Shown here one piece after another: positions 19,443 through 31,499 of a stretch of DNA of 64,000 nucleotides. The notes below the pieces were generated by a model. The model saw nothing but the letters and a program-made list of their open reading frames with translations, did no database searches and was not told the origin of the DNA. The position numbers and the translations under genes are program-made. Position 1 is the stretch's first letter, and each line of letters starts with the position of its first letter. Origin of the DNA: CAVSWT01 sp963777515 (GTDB lineage Bacteria; Bacteroidota; Ignavibacteria; Ignavibacteriales; Ignavibacteriaceae); the NCBI GenBank assembly GCA_963777515.1, contig CAVZQU010000015.1, positions 124,001-188,000 of the forward strand, given 5' to 3'.

Positions 19443-20717
19443 ATGAAATCCGCTAAGCTAATTGTCGAAGACAAGGAATATGACCTTCCTTTGATTATAG
19501 GTTCTGAGAAAGAAGTTGGAGTCGATATTTCCAAATTGCGTGGATTATCAGGAGCAATCACTGCTGATAATGGATATGGAAATACCGGTTCTTGCCAGAG
19601 TGCCATTACTTTTATAGATGGCGAAAAAGGGATTTTAAGATACAGAGGTTACCCCATAGAAGAGCTCGCAGAAAATTCTAATTTCATTGAGGTTTGCTAT
19701 TTGCTTATATATGGAAATCTTCCCACAAAAAAAGAATTAGACGATTTCCATTACGGGCTTACACACCACAGCCTTATTCATGAAGACATGAAAAAGTTTT
19801 TTGAAGGATATCCTCCATCAGCACATCCAATGGGAATACTTGCTTCAATGGTTGCATCTCTTTCAGCATTTTATCCTGAGTCGAATTTTGAAGATGATAA
19901 AAATTTAAATATCATCAGACTTATTGCTAAGCTGAAAACTATCGCAGCATTCTCATATAAAAAATCAATCGGCCAGCCTTATATTTATCCTCGTAATGAT
20001 ATGAACTATGCCGCTGATTTTATTCATATGATGTTTGCTGTTCCGGCTGAAGAATACGAAGTAACAAAAGAAATAGAAGAAGCTCTTGATTTGTTATTGA
20101 TTCTCCATGCTGACCACGAACAAAATTGCAGTACCTCAACGGTAAGGATGGTTGGAAGCAGTGAAGCAAACTTATTTGCTTCAATCTCTGCCGGTATAAG
20201 TGCGCTTTGGGGACCTTTGCATGGCGGTGCAAATCAAAAAGTAATTCAAATGTTAAACCAGATCAAAGCTGACGGCGGCGGGTATAAAAAATATATTGGC
20301 ATGGCTAAAGATAAATCTTCTGAGTTTAAATTAATGGGATTTGGCCATCGCGTTTATAAAAATTTTGATCCGCGTGCTCGAATTTTGAAAAAAGCTGCTG
20401 ATAAAGTTTTAAGTAAGCTTGGTAAAAACGATCCGTTGCTTGATATTGCAAAAGGATTGGAAGATGCAGCCTTAAATGATGAGTATTTTGTAGAGAGAAA
20501 ACTTTATCCTAACGTAGATTTTTATAGCGGAATAATTTATAGAGCAATGGGAATTCCAACTGATATGTTTACCGTTATGTTTGCTTTGGGAAGGCTTCCA
20601 GGATGGATTGCTCAATGGAAAGAGATGAGAGAAACTCCTGGTGGAAGAATTTATCGCCCGCGACAAATTTATACCGGTGAAACCAAACGTCCATATGTTT
20701 TTATTGATAAGAGATAA
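19443..20717 (+). CDS. gltA: Citrate synthase
   Basis: A 424-residue type-I citrate synthase joining oxaloacetate and acetyl-CoA at the entry of the TCA cycle. Catalytic and substrate motifs are present: HADHEQN, GPLHGGAN and GFGHRVYKNFDPRA, with the C-terminal RPRQIYTG. The ATG is preceded by GGAAAGGGGAT. It is a single-gene unit with a strong terminator 26 bases after the stop. Confidence 0.95.
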   Translation: MKSAKLIVEDKEYDLPLIIGSEKEVGVDISKLRGLSGAITADNGYGNTGSCQSAITFIDGEKGILRYRGYPIEELAENSNFIEVCYLLIYGNLPTKKELDDFHYGLTHHSLIHEDMKKFFEGYPPSAHPMGILASMVASLSAFYPESNFEDDKNLNIIRLIAKLKTIAAFSYKKSIGQPYIYPRNDMNYAADFIHMMFAVPAEEYEVTKEIEEALDLLLILHADHEQNCSTSTVRMVGSSEANLFASISAGISALWGPLHGGANQKVIQMLNQIKADGGGYKKYIGMAKDKSSEFKLMGFGHRVYKNFDPRARILKKAADKVLSKLGKNDPLLDIAKGLEDAALNDEYFVERKLYPNVDFYSGIIYRAMGIPTDMFTVMFALGRLPGWIAQWKEMRETPGGRIYRPRQIYTGETKRPYVFIDKR

Positions 20718-20742
20718 TAGAAACATTAAAGCGGCAGAAATT

Positions 20743-20774
20743 AAAAGCGTACAAATTATCTTGTACGCTTTTTT
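20743..20774 (+). terminator. Rho-independent terminator of gltA
   Basis: A 12-bp perfect stem, AAAAGCGTACAA (20743-20754) and TTGTACGCTTTT (20761-20772), with a 6-base loop and T tail. Confidence 0.92.
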
Positions 20775-20812
20775 ATATTTTAAATTGTTAATATGGACTG
20801 TTTATTGAGGTA

Positions 20813-20919
20813 GTCTCAAAAGTCAGATTTTGTCAACCTGAACTTGTTTCAGGTTCTAATTTCATTTCAAAATCGAAATAATAGATTCCGAAATAAATTC
20901 AGAATGACAGTTTTGAGAC
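20813..20919. repeat. REP-like composite palindromic repeat, copy A
   Basis: An outer inverted repeat, GTCTCAAAA (20813-20821) with TTTTGAGAC (20911-20919), encloses two hairpins. The first is AACCTGAA (20835-20842) with TTCAGGTT (20848-20855). The second unit, GATTCCGAAATAAATTC with its 3' half, spans 20884-20909. That unit recurs in inverse orientation in copy B at 60017-60089. It is non-coding and sits between gltA and the cupin gene. Confidence 0.75.
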
Positions 20920-20961
20920 AGCTTCAATTGATGGGCACAATAATTTTTATAAATTAATTTA

Positions 20962-21465
20962 ATGAATCAACAAGCTAAATATTATATAGAAAAACTAAAT
21001 CTTATTGCACACCCAGAAGGTGGATACTTTAAAGAAGTTTACCGTTCTAATGAAATTATTCAAGCTGAGCATTTACCAAATAGATATACTTCTGCAAGAA
21101 ATTTGTCAACATCGATTTATTTTTTGCTTGAGGGAGAGCAAGTTTCAAAATTTCATAGATTAAAATCAGATGAGATATGGCATTTTTATGATGGGAGCCC
21201 AATTAAGATTTTTACATTATCTTCCGATGGAAATCTAGAAGAAAGAATTTTAGGGAAGAATTTAGAAACCAATGAAGCACCTCAAATAGTAATTGAAAAA
21301 GGGAACTGGTTTGGAGCAAAAGTAAAAGGAAAAAATTCCTTCACATTAATAGGCTGTACCGTTTCTCCAGGCTTTGATTTTGAAGATTTTGAACTTGCGG
21401 ACAAGAATGAATTGATAAAAAAATATCCCGCTCATAAGAAAATAATTGATGAATTGACAAAATGA
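20962..21465 (+). CDS. Cupin family protein (DUF985/cupin_5 type)
   Basis: A 167-residue small cytoplasmic protein. The opening HPEGGYFKEVYRS, then STSIYFLL, KFHRLKSDEIWHFYDG and GCTVSPGFDFEDFEL are the hallmarks of the cupin_5 family, whose biochemical role is unsettled; relatives have been linked to sugar or lipid metabolism. Histidines suited to metal binding are in FHRLKSDEIWHF. It stands alone between a repeat element and the sprA region. Confidence 0.88.
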   Translation: MNQQAKYYIEKLNLIAHPEGGYFKEVYRSNEIIQAEHLPNRYTSARNLSTSIYFLLEGEQVSKFHRLKSDEIWHFYDGSPIKIFTLSSDGNLEERILGKNLETNEAPQIVIEKGNWFGAKVKGKNSFTLIGCTVSPGFDFEDFELADKNELIKKYPAHKKIIDELTK

Positions 21466-21680
21466 TATCAAATGAATTAATTACAAAAAATATCCCAATT
21501 TTTATGAGTGATAAAAAATTACCTTAATTCAAATAAAATTTAGCTTTAAGTTAAATTTCAAAATTAAATAGAGTTATGGAGTTATTGAAATTAAACCGTT
21601 TATTGCCTAATTTTTCCAGTCTTTTTTTACTTCAATATCCCAAAGGAGAATTAAATATAGAATATATTTTTACTGTTTGA

Positions 21681-24600
21681 TTTATAAGTAATAATTCTCA
21701 TAAAAGGCTCTTTATCAGACAAAAGAAAATAAATTTTATTAGGGAAGGCCTCCGCATCGCTTTAGTTTATTTAGTCGTTTTTTATGCGGCATCCGGCTTA
21801 GGGTTTAGTTCTCCGTATAATTCCCAGGTAAATAAAAATTATTGGATTGATGCTTTCTTCAATTACAATAGAGATACTTTAAACAAAACGAACGATTCTG
21901 AAAAAATTAAAGTACCTTTGCCGGATAATAATGTTCAATCCGTCAAAGATATTGAACCAACACCTACTAAATATGCTTCTCTTTCGGATATTAATTTTTC
22001 AGCGCCGGCACCTCCTGATACTAACGGCCAATGGAGAGATCCTAATGCTTTTGTAAATCCTAATGATACAAGTGCCGGTTCAGGGCTTGTTGGCTATGCC
22101 AGCCGTTATGATTCACTATTACACGATCCTATGGCAATGGATTCTACTGCCAGATTAAAATTCTTCAGGCATAGTCGTGTTGATGTTCCTTATACAAGAT
22201 TATCTAATCCCAGACATTCAAAGTTTTTTATCCCTTTAGGTAATCTTAGAGAAAAGAAAATTGAAATAGACTCAACCGGTAAATACGTTGTAGTAAAAGA
22301 ATACATTTCTGGGCAACAAACAAAGATTTTGTTAAGGATGCCTATTGATGAATATATTAAAGAGCGTATTGATAATGAAGAGAGAAAATTATGGGAGGAC
22401 CAGGCATATCAGTACGAATTAAAAAGCAACAAAAAAGATTTATCAAAATTAATTACAGACATAACTAATTTTGAAATTCCTCTACCAAGTGTAGGAGTGT
22501 TAAGCATTTTTGGAGAGCCAAAAATTAGTTTAAGAATTGGCGGTGCGGTGGATATTCATGGTGCCTGGCGAAGTGAAACTACAGAGGGTGTAACAGCTTC
22601 CTTGCTTGGTAACACTAGAAACGAACCGGATTTTAAGCAGCAAGTTCAAATTAATGTAAATGGTACAATTGGAGACAAACTTAATATTAGTGCAGACTGG
22701 AACACTGAAAGAACTTTTGAATATGAAAATCAACTAAAAATAAAATATACCGGATACGAAGATGAAATAGTTCAAAATGTTGAAGCCGGTAATGTTTCAC
22801 TTCAAACTTCTCCTTTAGTTGGTGGAAGTGAAGCTTTGTTTGGTATAAAAGCTAATTTTAAATTGGGCCCTTTAAGTTTAACTACTATTGCAAGCCAAAA
22901 GAAAAGCGAGGTAAAAGAAGTTGCTGTCTCAGGCGGCTCTACTTCTCAAGATTTCGAAATAAGGGCTTATGACTATTCTAGAAACCATTTCTTTGTTGAT
23001 TCAATTTATGCAGATACTTCTTCAGGTTTAAATATATTTAATAAATATTATGCTAATTCACCCGCTGAAATTGTGACAGAAAATGGAGTCCAAGTACACT
23101 ACATATCAAAAATTGAAGTTTGGAAATCTACTCAAACTTATGTGCAGGATAAATCAAAGGAAAGGCGGGCTAATGCATCTATTGATCTTCCTCCTCTTAA
23201 GGCAGGAGAAAAATACCCTGACAGCGATAGAAAGGAAGATTTTAATTCTACCCCAGGTAGAACTGAAACAGGCAGATTTGTTCTTTTAACCGAAGGAGAT
23301 GATTATATAATACATAGGGAAACCGGTTATATAACATTTAATACAAATATAAATGATGAAGATGCAATAGCAGTTGCTTATCAAACATTAGGTGGAAAGT
23401 TTTATGGGGAATTTTTATCAAGTAAATCACAAAATGATACATCAAAATTAGTTTTGAAATTGGTGAAACCAAAATATTTGCAGCCCAGTTATACCACTGC
23501 CTGGCAGCTTATGCTTAAAAATATTTATCCTGTCGGAGGAAGAAATATTAAAAAAGAAGGATTCGAATTTAACATAAAATATGAATTGGAGGCCCAGGAA
23601 CCCGCAACTGAATTGCCGGGTAAAAATGGTGTTGTTAAGCTGCTGCAAGCTTTTGGTCTTGATAGGATAAACACAAGTGGTTCGCCAAACCCTGATGACA
23701 TATTTGACTTCCAGCCCGGGTTAACTGTAAATACTGAAACCGGGGAAATTATATTCCCCACCTTACAGCCTTTTGGTTACAACTTGCCTGCTGGTCTTGA
23801 TACATCAAAATATAAGTATGAAGACATTTATGATACAACACGAACTGCAGCAAGCTATAACAAGATAAAAGATAAGTGGATTTTAACCGGCAAATATTCG
23901 GGAGATGTGTCCTCAGTTTATCAATTAGGTTTTAACGTAGTTGAAAATTCAGTTAAAGTTACGTTAAATGGACAGATTTTGACTCAAGGTGTGGATTATG
24001 TTGTTGATTATAATATAGGACAATTAACAATCAGAAATGACGCTGCGTTGGTACCTGGCGCAAATTTGAAGATTACTTTTGAACAAAATGATTTATTCCA
24101 ATTAGCTTCGAAAACTCTTTTGGGGGCACGGGGCATTTTTGATATTTCCAATAAAACAAAGCTGGGATTTTCTATCTTAAATCTCAATCAGCAAACGTTA
24201 AGCGATAAAGTTAGGATTGGTGAGGAACCGCTGAGTAACACTATTTATGGTGTAGATTTTCAAACAGGCGGTGAGTTGCCATTTTTAACTAAAGCAATAG
24301 ACAAACTATCATCAACTAGAGAAATGTCTTCATTTTCTCTTTCCGGTGAAGTTGCTTACATGAATCCTGACCCTAATACAAAGAAAAGCACCATTGTTTC
24401 AGATCAAAATCAAAGTATAGCTTATATTGATGATTTTGAAGGAGCAAAAAGAACAATACCAATAGGCATTGCTTATACGGCATGGAAAGATTTAAGTCCC
24501 CCTGATAGTTTACCATTGCTTAGAGGTAAAACCCCTCAAGATAAAATGCATTATAAAGGAAGAAGCTGGTGGGTGACAACAAATCCTTCAAATGTGACTG

Positions 24601-27600
24601 TTACTGACTTATATGGTAAAGACCCTAAAACCGGACTGCCAAGAAAACAAGTAGCTACTTCTGATCAAAATGTTACAGTAATGGATTTTGGATTTGATCC
24701 ATTATTGCCTGGCTCATATAATCATTTTCGAGATTTGAGTGATCCTAAAAAAAGCTGGGGGGGAATGATGAAACTTTTATCATCAACAGCAAATAATTTA
24801 GTTGATGAAAACATTGAATATATAGAATTCTGGATGAATATAGCTCAAGCTCCCCCTGATGATAGTAATTACATATATATTGACTTAGGAAGAGTAAGTG
24901 AAGATGTGATTCCTAACGGAAAATTAAATACAGAAGATCTAAATCAAAATACTGCGATTGATCAAGGTGAAGATGTTGGGATTGATACTTTATCTGATGC
25001 ACAAGAAGCACAATTATACGGAGGAAATGCTGCCGATGATCCTAATAATGATAATTATGGTACCTTTACTTATGGCGACTTTTTGTCTTATATGAAAGTA
25101 AACGGTACAGAGGGTAACTCTCAAAATATTGATGCCGGTAGACTTCCAGATACAGAAGATCTAAATAGAAATGGAAATTTGGACAATGTTAATAGCTATT
25201 TTAGATATAAAATTCCTTTGGATACCAATTCAACAAAGAACAAGTTTATAGTTAGTCAAGGTGGCAAGGGATGGTATTTATACCGAATTCCTTTAAAGGA
25301 TATATCGGAAAAAGTTGGTGATCCTTCTTTAACCAATGTTGAAGCTATTCGCCTTTTTGTAACTGGAATAGATACAGCGGGATTAAATCAAAATTATATG
25401 AGACTAAGATTTGCAGAATTTAATCTTGTTGGAAGTGAATGGCAAAAACTAATACCTGAAGATACAGCAATGTCTGTATCGGTTATCAGTTATGAAGAAG
25501 ATCAAAACTATACAATACCCCCTGGTATTACAAGAGAACGTGATAATACAAGGCCTGATCAAAATATATTAAAGAATGAGCAATCTTTAAACTTAATTTT
25601 AAATGATTTGCCCGCCGGTCAGTCAAGGCAAGCTGTTAGATATCTGGCGCGTCCTTTAGATGTTTTTAGTTATAAAGAAATGAAATTATTTATTCATGGC
25701 GATATGCATACAGGGCCTACATCTGTTTCAACAGAACCGACTGATCCTCCAAATGCTGAAGTATTTCTTAGATTTGGTACTGATACTAATAATTTCTATG
25801 AATACCGCCAGCCTGTTAGGCCGGATTGGAATGAAATATCTATTAATTTTAGTGATTTAACAAAAATTAAACAAGCAAATCCAGATAACACAACTTTATT
25901 TCAACAGCCGGTTCCAGGAAAAACAGGCCACTATTATGGTGTTAAAGGAAGACCGACACTAACTTCTGTTAAATTTTTGAGTGTTGGAATTTATAACATT
26001 AAAGGAACGAAAGTTAAAAATACAACTCTTTATAAACCTGATATTTCTGGACAGGTTTGGGTTAATGAACTGAGAGTTGTTGGGGCAGATGATCATCCAG
26101 GCTGGGCATATAGTATTGCATCATCATTAAAAATGGCTGACCTTTTAACTTTAAATTTTAATATGAGCAGAAGGGACCCATATTTTCATAAATTATCTGA
26201 TAGATTTGGCTCAAGGGTTGAAGCAAGAAATTGGGGTATCTCGTCTGATCTCAATGTATTAAAGTTACTTCCTTTTAATATGCCGGGTAGTAATTTAAAA
26301 TTAAATTACTCACATACAGAATCTATTGGCAAGCCGCTTTATTTACCGGGCACAGACATAGAAGTGTCAAAGGCTATGGAAGCACAACAAAATCTTCCCG
26401 ATAGTTTAAAAGAAACCTTGAACTGGAAACTCAAACAGTTAATGTATCTGATTCATGGTCAGCTTCCAATATAAAATTAAAAATACCTTCTTCTTACTGG
26501 CTAATCCGTGATACTTGGAATTCCATTAGTTTAGGATTTAATTATAATAAAAGTTTTAGCAGAAGTCCTACAGTATTAAGTAATAAAAGCTGGGTTTGGA
26601 ATGCAAATTTAGGTTACGGATTAAATCTTAGCCAGGACTATTTTTTCTATCCGGCAGATATTCCAATTTTAGGAAGTGTATTATCTTTATTTTCGGATTA
26701 TAGGAATACTAAATTTTATTTTACTCCCCAATCTCTTTCTCTTAATGTAAGTGCCAGGAGGAACAGAAATATTAATGTAACCAGAGAACGTGATAATACA
26801 CCTTCACAAACAACACCTTCGGGTGATTTTACAACCACACGCGGATTTAACTATTCATGGAAACTTACTGAAGGAGGTTTAATAAACGTTAGTACTTCTT
26901 ATAATATGAATATTTCTTCTTCTCTATCATATTTAGAAAGAGATAAGGATAATAATTTCAGATCTGAAAGTGAAATATGGCATGATATATTTGCTAATAA
27001 TCTTTTTGGAAGGAACTCTCGATACCAGCAGACTTTTGATATTAGGACTGCACCAAAACTGCCTTCGCTTTGGGATATTAATAAATACTTTACGATTACT
27101 GCTGGATATTCAGTCAGTTATCAGTGGAATAATGATTTTAGAAATGAAGAAAGCGGAAGAAGCGCAGGGTACTCCAACAGTTCAAAAGCAGGTTTAACAT
27201 TAAAATTAAAATCATTAACTGAGCCCTTGTTTGAAACAAGCAAAGAAGAAGAACAGCAAAATAATCAGGGCCAAGCACAAGCATTAAGAGGCAGAGGAGC
27301 TAATAGAACTTTTAGTCCTAATAGTGAATCAAACCAACCTGAACAAAATAATATTACGAGAAATCCTCGTTTAGAAAATGATACTACTTCCATTGCGACC
27401 GATTCACTTGGCTTAGCAGATTCATTACAAACCCAGAATGTTCATAAAAAAAATGCACTTAAAAATGCTTTATTATTCCTAAGATCGATCACAAAATCTT
27501 TATTATTTGATTATGAATCAATCTCATTTAATTTTAGTTCAAGTAATAATCTATCTAAGTCTGGTATTAAAGGTAAAGGGACAGGGTTTAGTAATTTCTG

Positions 27601-28711
27601 GGGATTTTCATTTGATGAAAATAATGGGCCGTCAAGAGGATTTATGTTTGGATTGAGCCAGGATGTTGGCAGCCGTACTCCAAATAGTACCTTATCCGAT
27701 AACTTTTCTCAAAAGAATAATTTTGACTTTAGAACGTCGAGGCCATTATGGGAAGGTGCAAAAATTGATCTTACCTGGAATGTTGGCTGGTCATTAAATA
27801 AAAGTACTCAAATAAATACTGACGGTTTTGGGAATGTATTTATTGGAAATATATCTTCTACCGGTACTATATCAAGATCATTTTTTACCATGCCGTCATT
27901 TTTATTTTTAAGCGTATTTAAAAGTGGAATTAAAAAAGTAAATGAATTATATGATCCAAATTCAGCGAATCCTCATCAAAGCCTTTCTGATGCTTTTATA
28001 AAAGGATTTGAAAGTTTTCCATGGCTATCAAAATTAAGTGTTTTGTCCCAAGTTACTAAATATATTCCCAGGCCAAATTGGAGAATAAGCTGGGATGGAT
28101 TAGAAAAATTCCCGCTCTTTAAATCGTTTGCAAAAAGAGTTACGCTTGATCATGCGTATACTTCAACATATACTGAAGGATGGAGAATTACTCCCGAAGG
28201 TGATAAAGAAGTCCAAACACAAAGAATTGAATATGGGTTTTCTCCTTTAGTAGGTTTAAATTTTACTTTTGGAGAAGTGTGGGGCGGAAACTTAATCAGC
28301 AGTGTTAAATACTCAACCCGTACCGGTTATGATTTAGGTCTTTCAACTACAAGTATAAATGAAACTTTTTCAAAAGATATAGGCATCACCGCCAGCTATT
28401 CTAAATCGGGATTTGAATTACCACTTTTCGGTGTTTCTTTAAAAAATGATATTGAGTTCAGTCTTTCATATACAAGCACAAAAAATTCTACTGTTATATA
28501 TGATTTTACTGATTTTAGAGAAGCTGGAACTCCGCAGGATGGAACAACAAGAACTACATTAGAACCGCGCATCAAGTATACAATTAGTTCGCGAGTAACA
28601 TTGTCTTTATTTTACAGAAGGTCTTCAGTACAGCCGGAAGGTGCAGCACGAATTCCTCCCACAACTACAAACGAAGCTGGTTTGGATGTGCATATATCTA
28701 TTCAGCAATAA
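21681..28711 (+). CDS. sprA: Type IX secretion translocon protein SprA, one frame break, start unresolved
   Basis: About 2340 codons, the usual size of SprA, the giant outer-membrane barrel through which type IX cargo passes. Recognisable blocks include YIDDFEGAKRTIP, WKDLSPPDS, YIEFWMN, DTEDLNRNG, and WVNELRVVG followed by barrel strands. Open reading in the main frame begins at 21681 and includes a signal-like segment (IALVYLVVFYAASGLGFS, about 21756-21809), but there is no ATG, GTG or TTG ahead of it; the first TTG at 21918 would lose the signal. A purine-rich AAAGGAG at 21643 suggests the true start was near 21655-21690 and that a base error hides it. A second break near 26433 (one A missing) moves the frame; the rest runs through 26475-26905 to the stop at 28711. 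porX follows. Confidence 0.9.
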
Positions 28712-28846
28712 TTATATTATTTGAAATTGATATATTTGTTTTTTTAGAATACAATAATTGTGATATATAATAGGACGTAATAATATTACTTATCACTAAT
28801 TTTTTATTTGCTAATAAATAGTATATTCTTTTAAAAGGAAACTTGA

Positions 28847-30415
28847 ATGAAATCAAAAAAAATTTTATGGGTAGATGACGAAATTGAATTATTAAGATCA
28901 CATATCATTTTTCTAAGTGAAAAAGGTTATGAGGTTGATAGTTCAACAAATGGAGAAGATGCAATAACAAATGTAAAGCAGAATGCTTACGACTTAATAT
29001 TTCTTGATGAAAATATGGCAGGAATGGGCGGTCTCGAAACTCTTGCGCAAATAAAAGAACTTGATTCAAATATCCCTGTGGTTATGATAACCAAAAGTGA
29101 AGAAGAAACTTTAATGAATGAAGCAATCGGCAGTAAAATAAGTGACTACTTAACCAAGCCTGTTAATCCAAGCCAGGTTCTGTTAGTTTGTAAAAAATTT
29201 CTTGAAAGTAAAAAAATTACAGGTGAACACGCTGCAAAAGATTATTTACAGGACTTCAATCAAATTTCACAATCATTATTAAACAATCTGGATTTTGAAG
29301 AATGGATTGATATCTACTTAAAAATGGTTAACTGGGATATGGAACTTGATCTTCACTCTGAAATCGGCTTACGTCAAACTTTAAATGACCAGAAACGTGA
29401 AGCCAACAAAGAGTTTTCAAAATTTGTTGAAAAAAAATATAAAAATTGGATTAATGAGCCAGATGATCCTTACACACCAATGCTTACAACAGAAATAGTA
29501 AATAATTTTGTTTTGCCGCATGTTGAAGATGAGAAGTCTTCGGTTTTCTTCTTTGTTCTTGATTGTATGCGTGCTGATCAATGGCTTATTATGGAAAAAC
29601 TGCTAAACGAATATTTTAAAATTAGCAAAAGCTATTATTATTCAATTTTACCTACTGCTACACCTTATGCACGTAATGCTTTATTTGCAGGGCTATTTCC
29701 ATCAGAAATTGAAAAACATTATCCAACTCTATGGCAATCCGGCAGCGATGATGAGCGAAGCATGAATAAATATGAAAAAGAATTGCTTCAGCTTTTAATT
29801 GATAGAAAGAGAATTAAGCTTCGAAATGAATTAAAGTATATTAAGATAATTGATCCAGAAGTCGGGAGAAATTTTGAACAGAATATTCTTTCATATCAAA
29901 ACACACATTTAACTGCCGTGGTAGTTAACTTCTTAGATATGATTGCTCATGGAAGATCTGACTCAGATTTGCTAAAAGAAATTGCACCGGATGAACCTGC
30001 TTATAGGTCATTGACAAATAGCTGGTTCAAACATTCATCTTTGTTTTCAACATTAATTGCTTTGTCAAAAATTAATAATGTTAAAATAGTTATTACTACA
30101 GATCACGGCAGTATTCGTTCATTGCGCGGGGCAAAGGTTTTAGGAGATAAAGAAGCTTCAACTAATTTAAGATTTAAATACGGAAGAAATTTAAAAGTAG
30201 ATGACAAACATGCTATTTTTGTTAAAAATCCTGTTGACTATAAATTGCCGAAAAGAGGAGTAACTATAAATTATATCATTGCTAAAGAAGATTATTATTT
30301 CGTTTATCCGACAGACTATCATAAATTTTTAAGTTATTATAAAGATACATTTCAACATGGCGGTATAAGCATGGAAGAAATGATTTTACCGGTGATTACA
30401 ATGGAGCCAAGGTAA
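28847..30415 (+). CDS. porX: PorX-type response regulator with PglZ domain
   Basis: A 522-residue protein: an N-terminal CheY-like receiver (1-120; acidic pair Asp10/Asp11, phosphoacceptor Asp54 in FLDENM, Lys in YLTKPV) joined to a PglZ/alkaline-phosphatase-fold domain (about 200-510) with FFVLDCMRADQW and TTDHGSIRS. PorX is the regulator of type IX secretion, working with kinase PorY and an ECF sigma factor; its phosphatase domain acts on nucleotides. It lies 135 bases after sprA, a sensible functional pairing. An AAAAGGAAAC site precedes the ATG. Confidence 0.93.
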   Translation: MKSKKILWVDDEIELLRSHIIFLSEKGYEVDSSTNGEDAITNVKQNAYDLIFLDENMAGMGGLETLAQIKELDSNIPVVMITKSEEETLMNEAIGSKISDYLTKPVNPSQVLLVCKKFLESKKITGEHAAKDYLQDFNQISQSLLNNLDFEEWIDIYLKMVNWDMELDLHSEIGLRQTLNDQKREANKEFSKFVEKKYKNWINEPDDPYTPMLTTEIVNNFVLPHVEDEKSSVFFFVLDCMRADQWLIMEKLLNEYFKISKSYYYSILPTATPYARNALFAGLFPSEIEKHYPTLWQSGSDDERSMNKYEKELLQLLIDRKRIKLRNELKYIKIIDPEVGRNFEQNILSYQNTHLTAVVVNFLDMIAHGRSDSDLLKEIAPDEPAYRSLTNSWFKHSSLFSTLIALSKINNVKIVITTDHGSIRSLRGAKVLGDKEASTNLRFKYGRNLKVDDKHAIFVKNPVDYKLPKRGVTINYIIAKEDYYFVYPTDYHKFLSYYKDTFQHGGISMEEMILPVITMEPR

Positions 30416-30417
30416 GT

Positions 30418-30846
30418 TTGGAATTTCAGAATCCAATTTTAGTTAATTCAGAATATGAAACAACTTCTTTTGCAGAAAGATTTTCTACCGCTTTAAATGG
30501 CGGCGAAGTTGTTGTATTAAATGGTAATCTTGGAGCAGGCAAAACTTTTTTTATAAAAAAGCTATTAAATAATTTCGGGATTGAAAATTCAACTAGTCCT
30601 TCATTTGCAATAGTAAATGAGTATTTGGGTAAATATAAAATTTATCATTTCGATTTTTACAGGATCGAAAAAATAAATGAATTATATGATATAGGTTTTA
30701 ATGATTATTTGAATGATCCGGATGCTATAACTTTTATTGAGTGGGGGAATTTATTTCCTCAAATTCTTCCAAACAAAAGAATTGAAATTGAAATTATAAT
30801 TATTGATGATACAAAAAGAGAGTTCAAAGTAAATTATCATGAGTGA
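30418..30846 (+). CDS. tsaE: tRNA t6A biosynthesis ATPase TsaE
   Basis: A 142-residue protein with P-loop GNLGAGKT (36-43), then TSPSF and HFDFYRI, diagnostic of TsaE, which drives the TsaBD complex that places threonylcarbamoyl on A37 of ANN-decoding tRNAs. It begins with TTG two bases after the porX stop and overlaps tsaB by eight bases, so it is clearly in the same transcript. Confidence 0.93.
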   Translation: MEFQNPILVNSEYETTSFAERFSTALNGGEVVVLNGNLGAGKTFFIKKLLNNFGIENSTSPSFAIVNEYLGKYKIYHFDFYRIEKINELYDIGFNDYLNDPDAITFIEWGNLFPQILPNKRIEIEIIIIDDTKREFKVNYHE

Positions 30847-31498
30847 AGTTAAACCTATTCTTTCCATAGAAACTTCCGGGAATTTATGCGGAGCTTGTGT
30901 TTATTTTTCAGATGAAAAATATTTTGAAGCCAAGCTTGACTTAAGAAATTCTCATTCGGAGAAACTCTTTGAGCAAATAGATTTTGTGGTTAAATCATCA
31001 AATATAGAAATTAAGGATTTGAATTGTATTGCAGTTTCCGCTGGGCCTGGCTCATTTACTGGTTTAAGAATTGGAATGTCTGCTGCAAAGGGGTTAGCAT
31101 TTGGATCCGGCCTGCCAATAGCTCCTGTGCCAACATTCGAAGCACTTGCTTTTCAAATATCAAATTATACTAATAATGAAAGTATATTTTCTATCGCGAA
31201 TAAAGTTAATATGGAAGAGTTGTACTTTGCAAAGTTTAAAATTAAAGACGATAATTATATATTTGTAGAAAAATTACAAATTATAAATAAAAAAGATTTA
31301 GAATTACATAATAGAGGCAATATAGTTTTCGGGAATTCTTCAGTAGATTCTCAAAATAATTCTCATTATGTTATAAGTTCTCCAAGTCCATTTTATGTAG
31401 CAAAATGGTGTAAGCTATTTGGAGAACCAATACTAACTTTTGATTATGATTATTTAGAACCTAATTATTTTAAAAATTTTATTGTTAAAGGAAAGTAA
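30839..31498 (+). CDS. tsaB: tRNA t6A biosynthesis protein TsaB
   Basis: A 219-residue ASKHA-fold protein: LSIETSG near the start, HSEKL, and AGPGSFTGLRIGMSAAKGLA. TsaB is the scaffold partner of TsaD in t6A synthesis. It overlaps tsaE by eight bases; the next ATG (31500) follows the stop by one base. Confidence 0.92.
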   Translation: MSEVKPILSIETSGNLCGACVYFSDEKYFEAKLDLRNSHSEKLFEQIDFVVKSSNIEIKDLNCIAVSAGPGSFTGLRIGMSAAKGLAFGSGLPIAPVPTFEALAFQISNYTNNESIFSIANKVNMEELYFAKFKIKDDNYIFVEKLQIINKKDLELHNRGNIVFGNSSVDSQNNSHYVISSPSPFYVAKWCKLFGEPILTFDYDYLEPNYFKNFIVKGK

Positions 31499-31499
31499 A

